Part shown: piece by piece, positions 43,500-52,451 of the stretch
Position numbering within the stretch: position 1 is the stretch's first letter
Layout of the letters: each line of letters opens with the position of its first letter
Source: Holophagales bacterium
GTDB lineage: Bacteria; Acidobacteriota; Thermoanaerobaculia; UBA5066
Length of the DNA stretch: 64,000 nt
Reading direction: 5' to 3'
Assembly: GCA_016719485.1 (NCBI GenBank)
Contig: JADJZB010000022.1
Location: 62,001 to 126,000 of the forward strand
Notes under the pieces: model-generated
Told to the model about the DNA's origin: nothing
Databases searched by the model: none
What the model saw: the letters and a program-made list of their open reading frames with translations, nothing else
Made by a program: the position numbers and the translations under genes

Positions 43500-44114
43500 G
43501 TGAACCGAGCCCCCTTTCACATCGGTACGCTTCTCGCAGCCCTGGTCCTCGCGGGACCCGCGGCGGCGGTCGAGCTGCCGAAGTTCGGGGTCATCTCCAG
43601 GCCCAGGGGTTTTTCGTCGATACGCGTCGTGGCGGCGCCGGGCCTCTCCGTCTTCCTCGACGACGCGCCGGCCGGGACCACCGATGCGCTCCGGCAGGGT
43701 CTCGTCATCGAGGACCTGCCCGCGGGGACCTACACGCTGCGCGTGGAGAAGCCGGGCTTCGAGCCGAAGCTGGTGAAGGTCACGGTGGCCGAGGGCGACA
43801 CGAAGGACGTCCGCATTCTCGGCCTGAAACCGAAGGCGACGCCGACTCCGTTTCCGCCCGGCTGGACGCCTCCCCCGGGCGCGACCCCCGCGCCGACGCC
43901 GGTCCCGGTCCGCGCCGTGATCCTCGACCGGAAGAACGTGCCCGGAGGGACCCTCGTCACCGGCGTCGCGTCGGGCGCCACGGACGTCCTCCCCCTCATC
44001 GACGGGCTGAAGTCCGAGTGCGCCTGCACGCCCGCGCTCGAGGAGATGAAGAAACGCAAGGACGGGCTGTACGAGTTCCGGGTGATGCTGCCGAGGCCGC
44101 TGCCGAAGCCGTGA
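43500..44114 (+). CDS. Exported PEGA-domain protein
   Basis: This is a 204-residue protein. The signal peptide is MNRAPFHIGTLLAALVLAGPAAAVE. Residues about 38-110 form a PEGA-like beta domain (GLSVFLDDAPAGTTDALRQG, then LPAGTYTLRVEKPGFEPKLVKVTVAEGD). A Pro/Thr-rich linker follows (TPTPFPPGWTPPPGATPAPTP), and the C-terminal domain of about 60 residues has a CAC pair. PEGA domains are common in surface proteins and next to bacterial kinases; the role here is unknown. GTG 43500 is the only start that keeps the signal peptide, since the nearby ATG at 43489 meets a stop at once. Confidence 0.72.
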   Translation: MNRAPFHIGTLLAALVLAGPAAAVELPKFGVISRPRGFSSIRVVAAPGLSVFLDDAPAGTTDALRQGLVIEDLPAGTYTLRVEKPGFEPKLVKVTVAEGDTKDVRILGLKPKATPTPFPPGWTPPPGATPAPTPVPVRAVILDRKNVPGGTLVTGVASGATDVLPLIDGLKSECACTPALEEMKKRKDGLYEFRVMLPRPLPKP

Positions 44115-44247
44115 CGACCGGACCCGGGCCGACGGCTCCGATCCCCGCCTCTTCGGTCGCCGCCGCCCTCGCTTCCGGGAATCTTTCCGGGAGCGGGAAC
44201 GTTGAAGCAAGATTGCACTGACCCCGCGCGACGGGGGAAGGAGCCGC

Positions 44248-45954
44248 GTGCCTCACGAAGTCGGCCTCATCACGACGCTCGCCGCGGGCTTCGGCCTCGC
44301 GCTCGTCTTCGGCCTGATCGCGTCGAAGCTGAAGGTGCCGGCGATCGTCGGATACCTCGTTGCGGGCATGGTCATCGGGCCGGCCACGCCCGGCTTCGTT
44401 GCCGACATGGGGCTCGCGAGCCAGCTCGCCGAGATCGGCGTGATGCTCCTGATGTTCGGCGTCGGGCTGCACCTGTCGATGGGGGAGCTCCTCTCCGTCA
44501 AGAAGATCGCGGTTCCCGGCGCAATCGTCCAGATCGCGCTCGCGACGCTCCTCGGGATGGGCGCCGCGAAGCTCTGGGGATGGAGCACCGGCGCGGCGCT
44601 CGTCTTCGGCTTCTCGCTCGCGACGGCGAGCACGGTCGTCCTCCTCCGGGCCCTCGAGAGCCGGGGGATCCTCGAGTCTCAGGACGGGCGGATCGCGATC
44701 GGCTGGCTCGTCGTCGAGGACCTCGCCTGCGTCCTCGCCCTCGTCCTCCTCCCGCCGCTCGCGACCCTCCTCGGCGGAAACGCCTCCGCCGGCGCAGCGG
44801 CCGGAGGGAGCCTCCTGGCGGCGGTCGCGATCACGCTCGGCAAGGTCGCCCTCTTCGTCGTCCTGATGCTCGTCGTCGGCAAAAGGGTCTTCCCGCGGAT
44901 CCTCTTCTGGGTGGCACGGACGGGTTCGCGGGAGCTCTTCACGCTCTGCGTCCTGGCGACGGCCATCGGCGTCGCCTACGGCTCGGCGATGCTGTTCGAC
45001 GTCTCGTTCGCGCTCGGGGCGTTCTTCGCCGGAATGATGATGCGCGAGTCGGAGTTCGCGCACCGCGCGGCCGAGGAGTCTCTCCCCCTGCGCGACGCCT
45101 TCTCGGTCCTCTTCTTCGTCTCGGTCGGAATGCTCTTCGACCCGCGGGTCCTCGTCGAGCAGCCCGTGAAGGTGCTGATGGTCGTCGCGATCATCATGCT
45201 CGGGAAGACGATCGGCGCCGTGGGGCTCGTCCTGGCGATGCGCTACCCGCTCCACACCGCGCTGACGGTCGGCGCGGCGCTCGCGCAGATCGGCGAGTTC
45301 GCCTTCATCATCGCGGTCCTCGGCCGCGACCTCGGCCTCCTCCCCGCCGCGGGGCACAGCCTCATCCTCGTCGGCTCGATCATCTCGATCGGCCTCAATC
45401 CGGTCGTCTTCTCCACGGTGGGGCCGCTGACGGAGTGGCTCAAGCGGAAGTCGGCCCTTGCGCGGCACCTGGCCGCTCTGGAGCACGAGACGGCCGCGCT
45501 CCCGGCGACCGTCGACGAGTCGCGGCTCGCGGGCCAGGTCGTCCTCGTCGGGTACGGCCGCGTCGGCCGGCGCATCGCCGAAGCGCTCGCCGAGAGGAAT
45601 GTCCCGTTCGTCGTCGCCGAGATGAGCCGGGAAGCCGTCGCCGCGCTCCGCGAGAAGGGCGTTCCCGCCGTTTCCGGCGACGCGTCGGACCCGGCCGTCC
45701 TCGTCCAGGCCCACATCGCCAATGCCGCGATGCTCGTCGTCGCGACACCAGACCCGGCGAAAGTCCGGAAGATGGTCGAGACGGCCCGGCTCCTGAACCC
45801 GTCGATCGAGATCGTCCTGCGCACGCACACGGAGGAGGAGGCCGACCTCCTGCGCGAGGAGAAGGCGGGGACGGTCTTCATGGGCGAGCACGAGCTCGCC
45901 CTCGCGATGGCGGGGCACGTCCTCGCGCGGATGGACCACCCCGCCGCCGGCTGA
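44248..45954 (+). CDS. KefB/YbaL-type K+/H+ antiporter with TrkA-N domain
   Basis: This is a 568-residue CPA2 transporter. Residues 1-390 form about 12-13 membrane helices (LKVPAIVGYLVAGMVIGPATPG; FSLATASTVVLLRALE; the ion-binding region IGWLVVEDLACVLALVLL). Residues about 425-560 are a regulatory TrkA-N Rossmann domain beginning VVLVGYGRVGRRIAEALAE, with Asp/Glu-rich VVAEMSREAV and VSGDASDP. It likely moves K+ or Na+ against protons with nucleotide control, like YbaL. GTG 44248 follows GGGAAGGAG. It is convergent with the second surface-protein gene. Confidence 0.92.
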   Translation: MPHEVGLITTLAAGFGLALVFGLIASKLKVPAIVGYLVAGMVIGPATPGFVADMGLASQLAEIGVMLLMFGVGLHLSMGELLSVKKIAVPGAIVQIALATLLGMGAAKLWGWSTGAALVFGFSLATASTVVLLRALESRGILESQDGRIAIGWLVVEDLACVLALVLLPPLATLLGGNASAGAAAGGSLLAAVAITLGKVALFVVLMLVVGKRVFPRILFWVARTGSRELFTLCVLATAIGVAYGSAMLFDVSFALGAFFAGMMMRESEFAHRAAEESLPLRDAFSVLFFVSVGMLFDPRVLVEQPVKVLMVVAIIMLGKTIGAVGLVLAMRYPLHTALTVGAALAQIGEFAFIIAVLGRDLGLLPAAGHSLILVGSIISIGLNPVVFSTVGPLTEWLKRKSALARHLAALEHETAALPATVDESRLAGQVVLVGYGRVGRRIAEALAERNVPFVVAEMSREAVAALREKGVPAVSGDASDPAVLVQAHIANAAMLVVATPDPAKVRKMVETARLLNPSIEIVLRTHTEEEADLLREEKAGTVFMGEHELALAMAGHVLARMDHPAAG

Positions 45955-45995
45955 AGCCCGTCCGGCGTCGGGGAGGCTACCCCGAAAAAGAGGAT

Positions 45996-46030
45996 CGGCG
46001 CCCGCCGACCACCTGGTCGGACGGGCGCCG
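45996..46030. terminator. Long bulged hairpin between convergent genes
   Basis: CGGCGCCCG (45996-46004) pairs with CGGGCGCCG (46022-46030), and CCGACCA (46005-46011) pairs with TGGTCGG (46014-46020). That gives a 16-bp stem with one bulged A and a tiny loop, in the gap between the KefB-like gene and the convergent surface-protein gene. Confidence 0.65.
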
Positions 46031-46067
46031 GCTGCGTTCTGCCGAAGGCCCGGGCGGCCCGCGACCG

Positions 46068-48929
46068 CTACCTCAGACGCCACGCTCCCGCGAGAGCAAG
46101 CGCCGCCGCGAGCGCCAGGAGACCGAGGGTGGAAAGCGACGGGATCGACTCCGCCGCGATGGCGAAAGCCGTTGCATCGCCGCTCGTGGCCGTTCCCGGG
46201 TCGTCGGTCACGGTCGCGGACTCGTTCGTGCCGTTCCCGTCCGCGTCGAACGCGATCGACCCCTGGTTGCTCACGACGAGGCCCGGGTCGACGGATGAGA
46301 TCGTCGCCTGGATCGTGATCGTGACCGAGCCGCCCGAGGGGATCGAGCCGTTCCAGGTCACGGTGTTGCCCGCAGCGCCCGCGGTCCCGCTGCTGGCCCC
46401 GACGGCCCCGACGACGAGGGGCGCGGGCACGACGTCGGTGAACTCGTCGCCCGGGTTGTCGAGCTGCGACCCGCCACCGGAGTTCGTCAGGACGATCGTG
46501 TAGACGACGCCTCCTCCCGGGACGAACGCCCCGGAGACTGTTTTCGTGCCGGTCACGAGGGCGGGAGCGCTGACCTGCGTGACGTCGGTCGCCTCGACGG
46601 GCGTCCCGCCGTCGTCGACCGAGGCGGTGTTGGAAAGGACGCCGACGAACGCCGCGGAGATCGTTCCCTGCACGGTGTAGGTGACGGACCCGCCCGCGGG
46701 AAGCGAGACGGCGTCGGCGAGGTTCCCCGCCCCGGCCGCCGTGCAGGTCGCCCCCCCGGCCGCGATGCAGGTCCAGATGGCACCCGAGAACGCCGCCGGG
46801 AACGTGTCGTTGACCGTCGCTGCCGGCGCGGGGCCCGGCCCGGCGTTCGACGCGACGATGGTGTAAGTGGTGGCCTGCCCCGCGACCGCCGCGGCGAGGC
46901 CGTCGGTCTTCGTGATCGCGAGCGTCGGCAGGGCCAGGCAGGCGGTGACGGTGACGTCGTCGATGGCCAGCCCCGCGAGCTGCACGGTCGTGTCGCTCGT
47001 GAGGCGGAAACTCAGCTCGGTGTTCAGCCCCGCCAGGTCGTCCGCTCTCGCCGAGAAGAGCCCCCAGCCCGCCGCCTCCTGGGTGGTCGTGGAGGGGTTT
47101 CCGACCGTGTTCGTCATCGTGGCGCCGAGCCAGTCGAAGAACCGGATCGCGTTCGCGGGAGCGCCGACCTCGCGCATCTCGACGAGCATCGTGTCGAACG
47201 TGGCGCTCTCCATCTGGTACTTCTGGGCCCACGTCACGACGACCGGTCCCGAAAGCCCCGTCAGGTCGATCGGCGCCGAGAGGAGCTCCTGGTCGCTCGA
47301 GGCGTTGTAGCCGCTGTCGAGGTCGGTCTTGAAACAGTTCGCGCCGCTGTTGCAGCCCGTCACGGGGGCGAACGTCGGGAGGCCGATCTCCCACTCGTCC
47401 AGCGTCCCGGAGTGCGTGAAGCCGGCCGCCCCCGATTCGAAGTCGGTCGCGTACACGGTCGTCGGGGCGTAGCCGGCCGCGCACGTCGCCGCGGGGGGCG
47501 GCTCGCAGACCCGGATGCTCCAGCCGGTCAGCGTGCCGCCGTCTCCCGCCGCGTCGTCGCGGAGCGTGAGCGTCCACGTTCCGCCCGCCGGCTGGCCGTC
47601 GAACCACGACAGGCGATAGGCGAGCTCCGGGGCGAACGTGAGGCCCTGGACGATCGTGTACAAGCCGATGGGAGCGCCCGCTTCGTCGTCGAGCGTGACG
47701 TCCATCGTCGTCTGGACTCCGGCCACGGCCGACCCGATGTCCGTGAAGAGACCCACGGTGTTGCCGCCGGGGGCCGTCAGCTCGGCGTCGAGGTCCGCCA
47801 TGAAGTCGTGCGTCAACTGGATCGAGACGTCGAGATCGGCGATCCGGGGGTTGCCCGGGATGTTGAGCGTCGACGTGATGATCCCGGGCCCCGTCGGAAT
47901 GACGGACGGCACGTCCGTCGAGGTGTACGTCGTGCAGGCGACCCCTTCGTCCACGGCGGGGAAGACCGTCACGCTCAGGTGATACGTCCCGAAGGTCGTC
48001 CCTCCCGCGGGAACGCCGACGAAGACCGAATAGTTGCCGGCGGCGCTGACCGTCATGAAGTACGCCTCGGAGTCGGGGGTCAGGGTCCCGGCGTCGTTCA
48101 CGACGAGGATCGAGGCGCCCGCGCCGAACGGACCGAGCCCGAGCTGGGCGTTCCACTCCGTCGTGTCCCGCTCCGGGTCGAGGTCGAGCGAGAGGAAGAC
48201 GGTGTCCCCTGCGTTCAGGGCGACGGAGTAGAGGTCGACGTCGGTCGTCGCGCTGGTGGAACCGCTCACCCACCCGCCCGCGGGTAGCCCCTGTCCCGGC
48301 AGGGTGTCGTTGGGCTCGATTTCCGCCGTCGGGGCGCCGGTCCGCAGCTGGAAATAGAGGCGGTAGGGGCGCAGCTGGCTCGTGCCGACGTTGTGCCTCA
48401 CCCGGAGGTAGTAGCTCCCGGCCGAGGGAATCGTGAAGCCCGCGATCGAGGAGGACGTCGCGCCGAAGCTGCCGTCGTCGTTGTCCGTCTCCAGGACGGT
48501 CGTCCCGTCGGTGGCGAGCAGGTCGAGGACCGAGTCGACCGACGCGTTCGCGCTGAGCGAGGTCATCGTGGCGGCATAGACCCGGTCTCCCGCCCCGGCG
48601 GCGAAAACGTAGAAGTCGACGTCGCCGTTGGGGAAGACGTTCCCTTCGAGGACGGCGCTCGATCCGCCGAGGAGAGTGGCCGTGACGGCCGTTCCGTTCG
48701 GCTCGACCTCACGACCCAGCCCCTGACCGCGCCTCACGGAACCGACCCTGGAGACCCGCGGTTCCCTCGACCCCGTCATCGGAACGCTCGTGCCCGCTTT
48801 CTCAGGGGCGTCGTCCTGCGGAGCGATCTCGACGACGGGCAGGCCGCCCGCGACCTGCGCCCGAACGGTGCCGGCGGAAACGCCGAGCGAAAGGGCGAGG
48901 ATAGAGGGGACGATCCAGGTCTGGCGCAT
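46068..48929 (-). CDS. Large secreted protein with PPC, P-domain and DUF11-type repeats and IPTL-CTERM-like anchor
   Basis: This is a 953-residue surface protein. The signal peptide ends near VRAQ (residue 25). Two pre-peptidase-like PPC domains begin EVEPNGTAV (about 74) and EIEPNDTLPG (about 203). A P-domain-like segment follows at about 350-500 (IADLDVSIQLTHDFMADLDAEL; GGTWTLTLRDDAAGDGGTL). A jelly-roll-like region at about 505-690 starts YATDFESG. Two DUF11-type repeats end with LDNPGDEFTD and SNQGSIAFDADGNGTNES, closely matching the subtilase-like protein at 29.6 kb. The C-terminus, IPSLSTLGLLALAAALALAG then WRLR, is IPTL-CTERM-like. No protease active site is seen, so it is probably structural or adhesive. 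GAGAGG lies 6 bases before the start ATG. Confidence 0.85.
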   Translation of the reverse strand: MRQTWIVPSILALSLGVSAGTVRAQVAGGLPVVEIAPQDDAPEKAGTSVPMTGSREPRVSRVGSVRRGQGLGREVEPNGTAVTATLLGGSSAVLEGNVFPNGDVDFYVFAAGAGDRVYAATMTSLSANASVDSVLDLLATDGTTVLETDNDDGSFGATSSSIAGFTIPSAGSYYLRVRHNVGTSQLRPYRLYFQLRTGAPTAEIEPNDTLPGQGLPAGGWVSGSTSATTDVDLYSVALNAGDTVFLSLDLDPERDTTEWNAQLGLGPFGAGASILVVNDAGTLTPDSEAYFMTVSAAGNYSVFVGVPAGGTTFGTYHLSVTVFPAVDEGVACTTYTSTDVPSVIPTGPGIITSTLNIPGNPRIADLDVSIQLTHDFMADLDAELTAPGGNTVGLFTDIGSAVAGVQTTMDVTLDDEAGAPIGLYTIVQGLTFAPELAYRLSWFDGQPAGGTWTLTLRDDAAGDGGTLTGWSIRVCEPPPAATCAAGYAPTTVYATDFESGAAGFTHSGTLDEWEIGLPTFAPVTGCNSGANCFKTDLDSGYNASSDQELLSAPIDLTGLSGPVVVTWAQKYQMESATFDTMLVEMREVGAPANAIRFFDWLGATMTNTVGNPSTTTQEAAGWGLFSARADDLAGLNTELSFRLTSDTTVQLAGLAIDDVTVTACLALPTLAITKTDGLAAAVAGQATTYTIVASNAGPGPAPAATVNDTFPAAFSGAIWTCIAAGGATCTAAGAGNLADAVSLPAGGSVTYTVQGTISAAFVGVLSNTASVDDGGTPVEATDVTQVSAPALVTGTKTVSGAFVPGGGVVYTIVLTNSGGGSQLDNPGDEFTDVVPAPLVVGAVGASSGTAGAAGNTVTWNGSIPSGGSVTITIQATISSVDPGLVVSNQGSIAFDADGNGTNESATVTDDPGTATSGDATAFAIAAESIPSLSTLGLLALAAALALAGAWRLR

Positions 48930-49111
48930 GGGGTTTCCTCTCGGGCGCCGGTCCGGCGCCCACTCGGCAGTCTCGAGGCTCGTTGAAGTCGCCGCAGCCT
49001 ATCTTCGACCTGCACTCGTGACAAGTTCGAGGAGGCCACGGGAGCCTCTCGTCTCGGTGCGGTTCGCCTGTCGGCCCGGCCGTACCGTGGGGACCCGCCC
49101 AGACGCTTCGC

Positions 49112-49117
49112 TACACT
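49112..49117 (+). promoter_or_regulatory. -10 hexamer for a leaderless aroC transcript
   Basis: TACACT ends 7 bases before ATG 49125. The intervening TCCGGCC contains no ribosome-binding site. No -35 box is clear. Confidence 0.45.
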
Positions 49118-49124
49118 TCCGGCC

Positions 49125-50303
49125 ATGCCACGCCTCCGCCTCCTGACCGCCGGCGAATCGCACGGGCCGCTCCTGACGGCGATCCTCGAGGGGCTCCCTG
49201 CGGGCCTGCGGCTCGACCTCGCCGCAATCGACGCCGACCTCGCACGGCGCCAGCACGGGTACGGCCGCGGCGGGCGGATGAAGCTCGAGCGGGACCGGGT
49301 GCGGTTCACCGGGGGGCTGCGCGGCGGGGAGACGCTCGGCTCTCCGCTCGCGATGACGGTCGAGAACCTCGACCACGGCGTCTGGGAGAAGGTGATGGGG
49401 CCGGTCGAGGTCGACCCGGAGGCCGCGGCGAAGCGGCGGCTCTCCTCGCCGCGCCCCGGGCACGCGGACCTGCCGGGCGGGCTCAAGTACGGCCGCCACG
49501 ACCTGCGCGACGTCCTCGAACGGGCGAGCGCGAGAGAGACGGCCGCGCGCGTGGCGGCGGGCGCCGTCTGCCGGCAGCTCCTCGGCGCGTTCGGCATCGA
49601 GGTGAAGAGCGGCGTCCTGTCGGTCGGCCCGGTCGCGAGCGAGGAGCCGCGCGAGGGATGGTCGTTCGCGAGCCTGGCGGCGGTGCGCGAGGACTCACCT
49701 TTCCGCGCCGTCGACGCGAGCCTCGAGCCGAAGATGACGCAGGCGGTCGACGCCGCCGCGAAGGCGGGCGACACGCTCGGCGGGACGATCCTCGTCGCGG
49801 CGCGCGGCGTGCCGCCCGGCCTCGGGTCGCACGTCTCGTGGGACCGCAAGCTCGACGGGATCGTCGGCCAGGCGATGCTCTCGATCCCCTCGGTCAAGGC
49901 CGTCTCGATCGGCTCGGGCGTCTCGAACGCGTTCGCTCCGGGTTCCCTGGCGCACGACCCGATCGCCTACTCCGAGGAGCGCGGCTTTCACCGGACGCAG
50001 AACCGTGCCGGAGGCCTCGAGGGCGGGATCACGAACGGCGAGGACGTCCTCGTGGTCCTCTTCCAGAAGCCGATCGCCACGCTGCGCGAGGGGCTGCCGT
50101 CGGTCGACCTCGACACGAAGGAGCCGCACCGGGCGCAGTACGAGCGCTCCGACGTGACCGCCGTCCCCGCCTGCGGCGTCATCGCCGAGGCGATGCTCGC
50201 GCTCGTCCTCGCGGGGGCGCTCCTGGAGAAGACCGGCGGAGACGCGATGGAAGAGGTCCGGCGGAACCTCGAGGGCTTCCTCGCGGCCCAGCGGAGGTTC
50301 TGA
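49125..50303 (+). CDS. aroC: Chorismate synthase
   Basis: This 392-residue FMN-dependent enzyme converts 5-enolpyruvylshikimate-3-phosphate to chorismate, the last step of the shikimate pathway. Family signatures are clear: TAGESHGPLLTAILEGLPAG, RRQHGYGRGGRMKLE, RPGHADLPGGLKYGRHDLRDVLERASARETAARVA, and the C-terminal NRAGGLEGGITNGEDV with RSDVTAVPACGVIAEAML. The length is normal. It is followed five bases later by an aminotransferase gene whose ribosome-binding site lies within the end of aroC, so the two form a unit. No other aromatic-pathway gene is nearby. Confidence 0.96.
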   Translation: MPRLRLLTAGESHGPLLTAILEGLPAGLRLDLAAIDADLARRQHGYGRGGRMKLERDRVRFTGGLRGGETLGSPLAMTVENLDHGVWEKVMGPVEVDPEAAAKRRLSSPRPGHADLPGGLKYGRHDLRDVLERASARETAARVAAGAVCRQLLGAFGIEVKSGVLSVGPVASEEPREGWSFASLAAVREDSPFRAVDASLEPKMTQAVDAAAKAGDTLGGTILVAARGVPPGLGSHVSWDRKLDGIVGQAMLSIPSVKAVSIGSGVSNAFAPGSLAHDPIAYSEERGFHRTQNRAGGLEGGITNGEDVLVVLFQKPIATLREGLPSVDLDTKEPHRAQYERSDVTAVPACGVIAEAMLALVLAGALLEKTGGDAMEEVRRNLEGFLAAQRRF

Positions 50304-50308
50304 GCGCG

Positions 50309-51463
50309 ATGGACTTCTCCCGCGAATCCCTCGACCGCGAGTTCCCCTCGCGCCTCTCGACGATCCAGATGAACCACGCGGCGGTGTCGCCGCTTCCGAC
50401 GCGCGCCGTGGCGGCTCTCGCCGAGTACGCGCAACTGCTCTCGACCCGCGGGCCGCTCGCCTTCTCCGAAATGGCAGCCCGGATCACCGCGCTCCGCGAA
50501 ACCGCGGCGAGGCTCCTCGGCGTGACGAAGGAGCTCGGAGGCGCCGGGTCGATCGCGATCGTCCCGAACACGACGTTCGGACTCTCCCTCGTCGCGCAGG
50601 GGCTCGACTGGCGGCCGGGCGACGTCGTCGTGACGACGGAGTCGGAGTTTCCGGCGAACCTGACGCCGTGGCTCGACCTGGCGCGTCACGGAGTCGAGGT
50701 CCGGCGGATTCCGACCCGGGACGGGGCGTTCACGGCAGAGGAGGTCTTCGCGGCCTGCGATCCGCGCACGCGCCTCGTCTCGCTCTCCCTCGTCGCGTAC
50801 CACACCGGATTCGTCGCGCCGGCCGCAGAGATCGGCGCGTTCTGCCGCGGGAACGGGATCGTCTTCGGCCTCGACGCGATCCAGGCGGTCGGGGCGGTCC
50901 CCGTCGACGTCGCCGCGCTCGGGCCCGACTACCTCTCTGCCGACGGGCACAAGTGGATGCTCGGGCCCGAAGGGTGCGGGCTCTTCTTCACGACCCCGTC
51001 GCTGCGCACGCGCTTGCGCCCTCCGTCGGGCTGGCTGAACCTGAAGCGGACCAGCCCGGCGCAGTACGACGTCGGCGACCGGCCCGAGTACGTCGAAGAC
51101 GCGACGAAGTTCGAGATCGGCGCGCCGCCAACCCCGGGCGTCTACGCCCTCCACGCCTCGATCGGTCTCCTCCTCGAAGCCGGGACCGGGGTGATCGGGG
51201 AGAGGATCCGCGCGGTGCTCGCCGTCCTGGAGGAGGGGCTGCCGCGCCTCGGCTGGGAGCCGGTCCTCCACGCTCAGGCGATACGCTCGGGCATTCTCTC
51301 GGCCCGCCCGCCCGCCGGCACGGACCCGCGCCGGGCCATGCGCCACCTCGAGTCGAACGGGGTCGCCTGCTCGGCCCGCGCCGGCTTCCTCCGGCTCTCG
51401 CCGCACGTCGGGAACGAACCGGAAGAGGCCGTGAGAGTCCTGGACCTCCTCGCGCGGCTCTGA
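50309..51463 (+). CDS. Class V aminotransferase-fold PLP enzyme
   Basis: This 384-residue fold-type I PLP enzyme resembles cysteine desulfurase-like and isopenicillin-epimerase-like proteins. The N-terminus has MNHAAVSPLPTRAV. The cofactor pocket shows VPNTTFGLSLVAQGL (phosphate), FGLDAIQAVGAVPVD (ring Asp) and SADGHKWMLGPEG with the Schiff-base Lys. There is no obvious mobile-loop Cys as in true cysteine desulfurases, so aminotransferase or epimerase-like activity on an unknown substrate is more likely. It is coupled to aroC (GGAGG inside the aroC end, 5-base gap) and convergent with the LytM gene. Confidence 0.85.
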   Translation: MDFSRESLDREFPSRLSTIQMNHAAVSPLPTRAVAALAEYAQLLSTRGPLAFSEMAARITALRETAARLLGVTKELGGAGSIAIVPNTTFGLSLVAQGLDWRPGDVVVTTESEFPANLTPWLDLARHGVEVRRIPTRDGAFTAEEVFAACDPRTRLVSLSLVAYHTGFVAPAAEIGAFCRGNGIVFGLDAIQAVGAVPVDVAALGPDYLSADGHKWMLGPEGCGLFFTTPSLRTRLRPPSGWLNLKRTSPAQYDVGDRPEYVEDATKFEIGAPPTPGVYALHASIGLLLEAGTGVIGERIRAVLAVLEEGLPRLGWEPVLHAQAIRSGILSARPPAGTDPRRAMRHLESNGVACSARAGFLRLSPHVGNEPEEAVRVLDLLARL

Positions 51464-51476
51464 TCGCGGCGCCTCC

Positions 51477-52451
51477 TCAGCGGAAAGCCGCCGGCAGCTC
51501 GGCGTCGCGCGGGGGCTCCGGCGGGCTCCTCACTTCCGGCGCCGTGATCCACTCCGCGTCGAGGACGTGGAGGCGCGGGTCGACGGGACGCCAGCTCTTC
51601 CCGTCGTGCTTCCAGACGCCGTAGTGGAGCTGGGACGTCGGCGAGAAGCGGTTCGGACCGATGGCGCCCAGCACTTCTCCGCGCCGCACGGTCTGGCCGC
51701 GTTTCACCCGGACGCTCCCGAGGTAGCCGAAGAGCGTCCGGGTCCGCTCGTCGTGCGCGAGGACGACGACGGTGCCGAACGTCCTCCACGCGGCGCCCGC
51801 GCTCCCCGGCACGCGCCCGGTGAAGACGACGCGCCCGCCGGCCGGGGCGAAGACGGGCGTACCGGCGAACGCCGCGAGCGCGAGGCCGGCGTGGAACTCG
51901 GGGCGGTGGGTCAGGGGCGAGATGCGCGGGCCGAAAGCGGAGAGCGGAACGGCGGACGAGGGTTCGACCGGCGAGCGCGAGGGAATGCGTGCCGGATCGG
52001 ACGTCTCCGCCGAGGCGATCCTCCTCCGGAACGTCTCCATCGCGCGGAGCCTCCGGCCCAGCCGGTGCACCTCCACCTCGAGATCGGTCGCCGTGGCGCC
52101 CTCGCTCGGGCGCTCCTGCTCCGGAAACGTCCCGGGCAGAGGCAGGGAGAGGACGGCGGCCACGCGGGCCAGGAAGAGCTCGTCGGCCGCGACCCTCTTC
52201 TCGAGCCGCTCGAAGCGGAGCCGGACGGAATCGAGCGCGAGGAGCCCCCGCTGCGCCCTCACGTGCAGCGCGAGCCGCTCGGCCGACCGGACGACGTACG
52301 TGACGAGGTCGGGCGCACCGAAGAGACCGATCGCGACCAGCGTCCCCGCGAGGACGAGGAGGGCCGCGGCGACGCGTCCGCCCCGTTCGTCGAGCTTCCA
52401 GGCGCGGGGCCTGCGCCTCGGATCGCGCGAGTGGAAGCGGATCTCCGTCAC
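51477..52451 (-). CDS. Membrane-anchored degenerate LytM (M23-fold) protein
   Basis: This 324-residue bitopic protein has a cytosolic N-terminus of about 25 residues, a membrane helix at about 27-46 (VAAALLVLAGTLVAIGLFGA), helical periplasmic segments (52-100 and 120-145) and a LytM beta domain at about 180-295. The zinc and catalytic positions are largely lost. HxxxD reads H187-AGL-A191, the TLYAHL motif reads TLFGYL with Tyr243 for His, and HxH reads Q274-L-H276. It is therefore unlikely to cut peptidoglycan itself and may act as an activator, as EnvC and NlpD do for amidases. GTG 52451 overlaps the ligase-like gene stop as GTGA; longer in-frame ORFs are artefacts. Confidence 0.85.
   Translation of the reverse strand: MTEIRFHSRDPRRRPRAWKLDERGGRVAAALLVLAGTLVAIGLFGAPDLVTYVVRSAERLALHVRAQRGLLALDSVRLRFERLEKRVAADELFLARVAAVLSLPLPGTFPEQERPSEGATATDLEVEVHRLGRRLRAMETFRRRIASAETSDPARIPSRSPVEPSSAVPLSAFGPRISPLTHRPEFHAGLALAAFAGTPVFAPAGGRVVFTGRVPGSAGAAWRTFGTVVVLAHDERTRTLFGYLGSVRVKRGQTVRRGEVLGAIGPNRFSPTSQLHYGVWKHDGKSWRPVDPRLHVLDAEWITAPEVRSPPEPPRDAELPAAFR

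Noticed and set aside
45996..46030. Bulged hairpin resembling an integron attC site
   Set aside because: No integrase, no cassette array and no conserved core sites are present; a convergent-gene terminator explains it.
43996..48273. 1425-codon minus-strand ORF
   Set aside because: It is a frame shadow running across the surface-protein gene and antisense to the KefB-like gene; it contains no domain and is Arg/Asp-rich.
50309..51463. Cysteine desulfurase (IscS/SufS) assignment
   Set aside because: The Lys and ring motifs fit the fold, but no catalytic Cys loop is visible and the isc/suf neighbours are absent.
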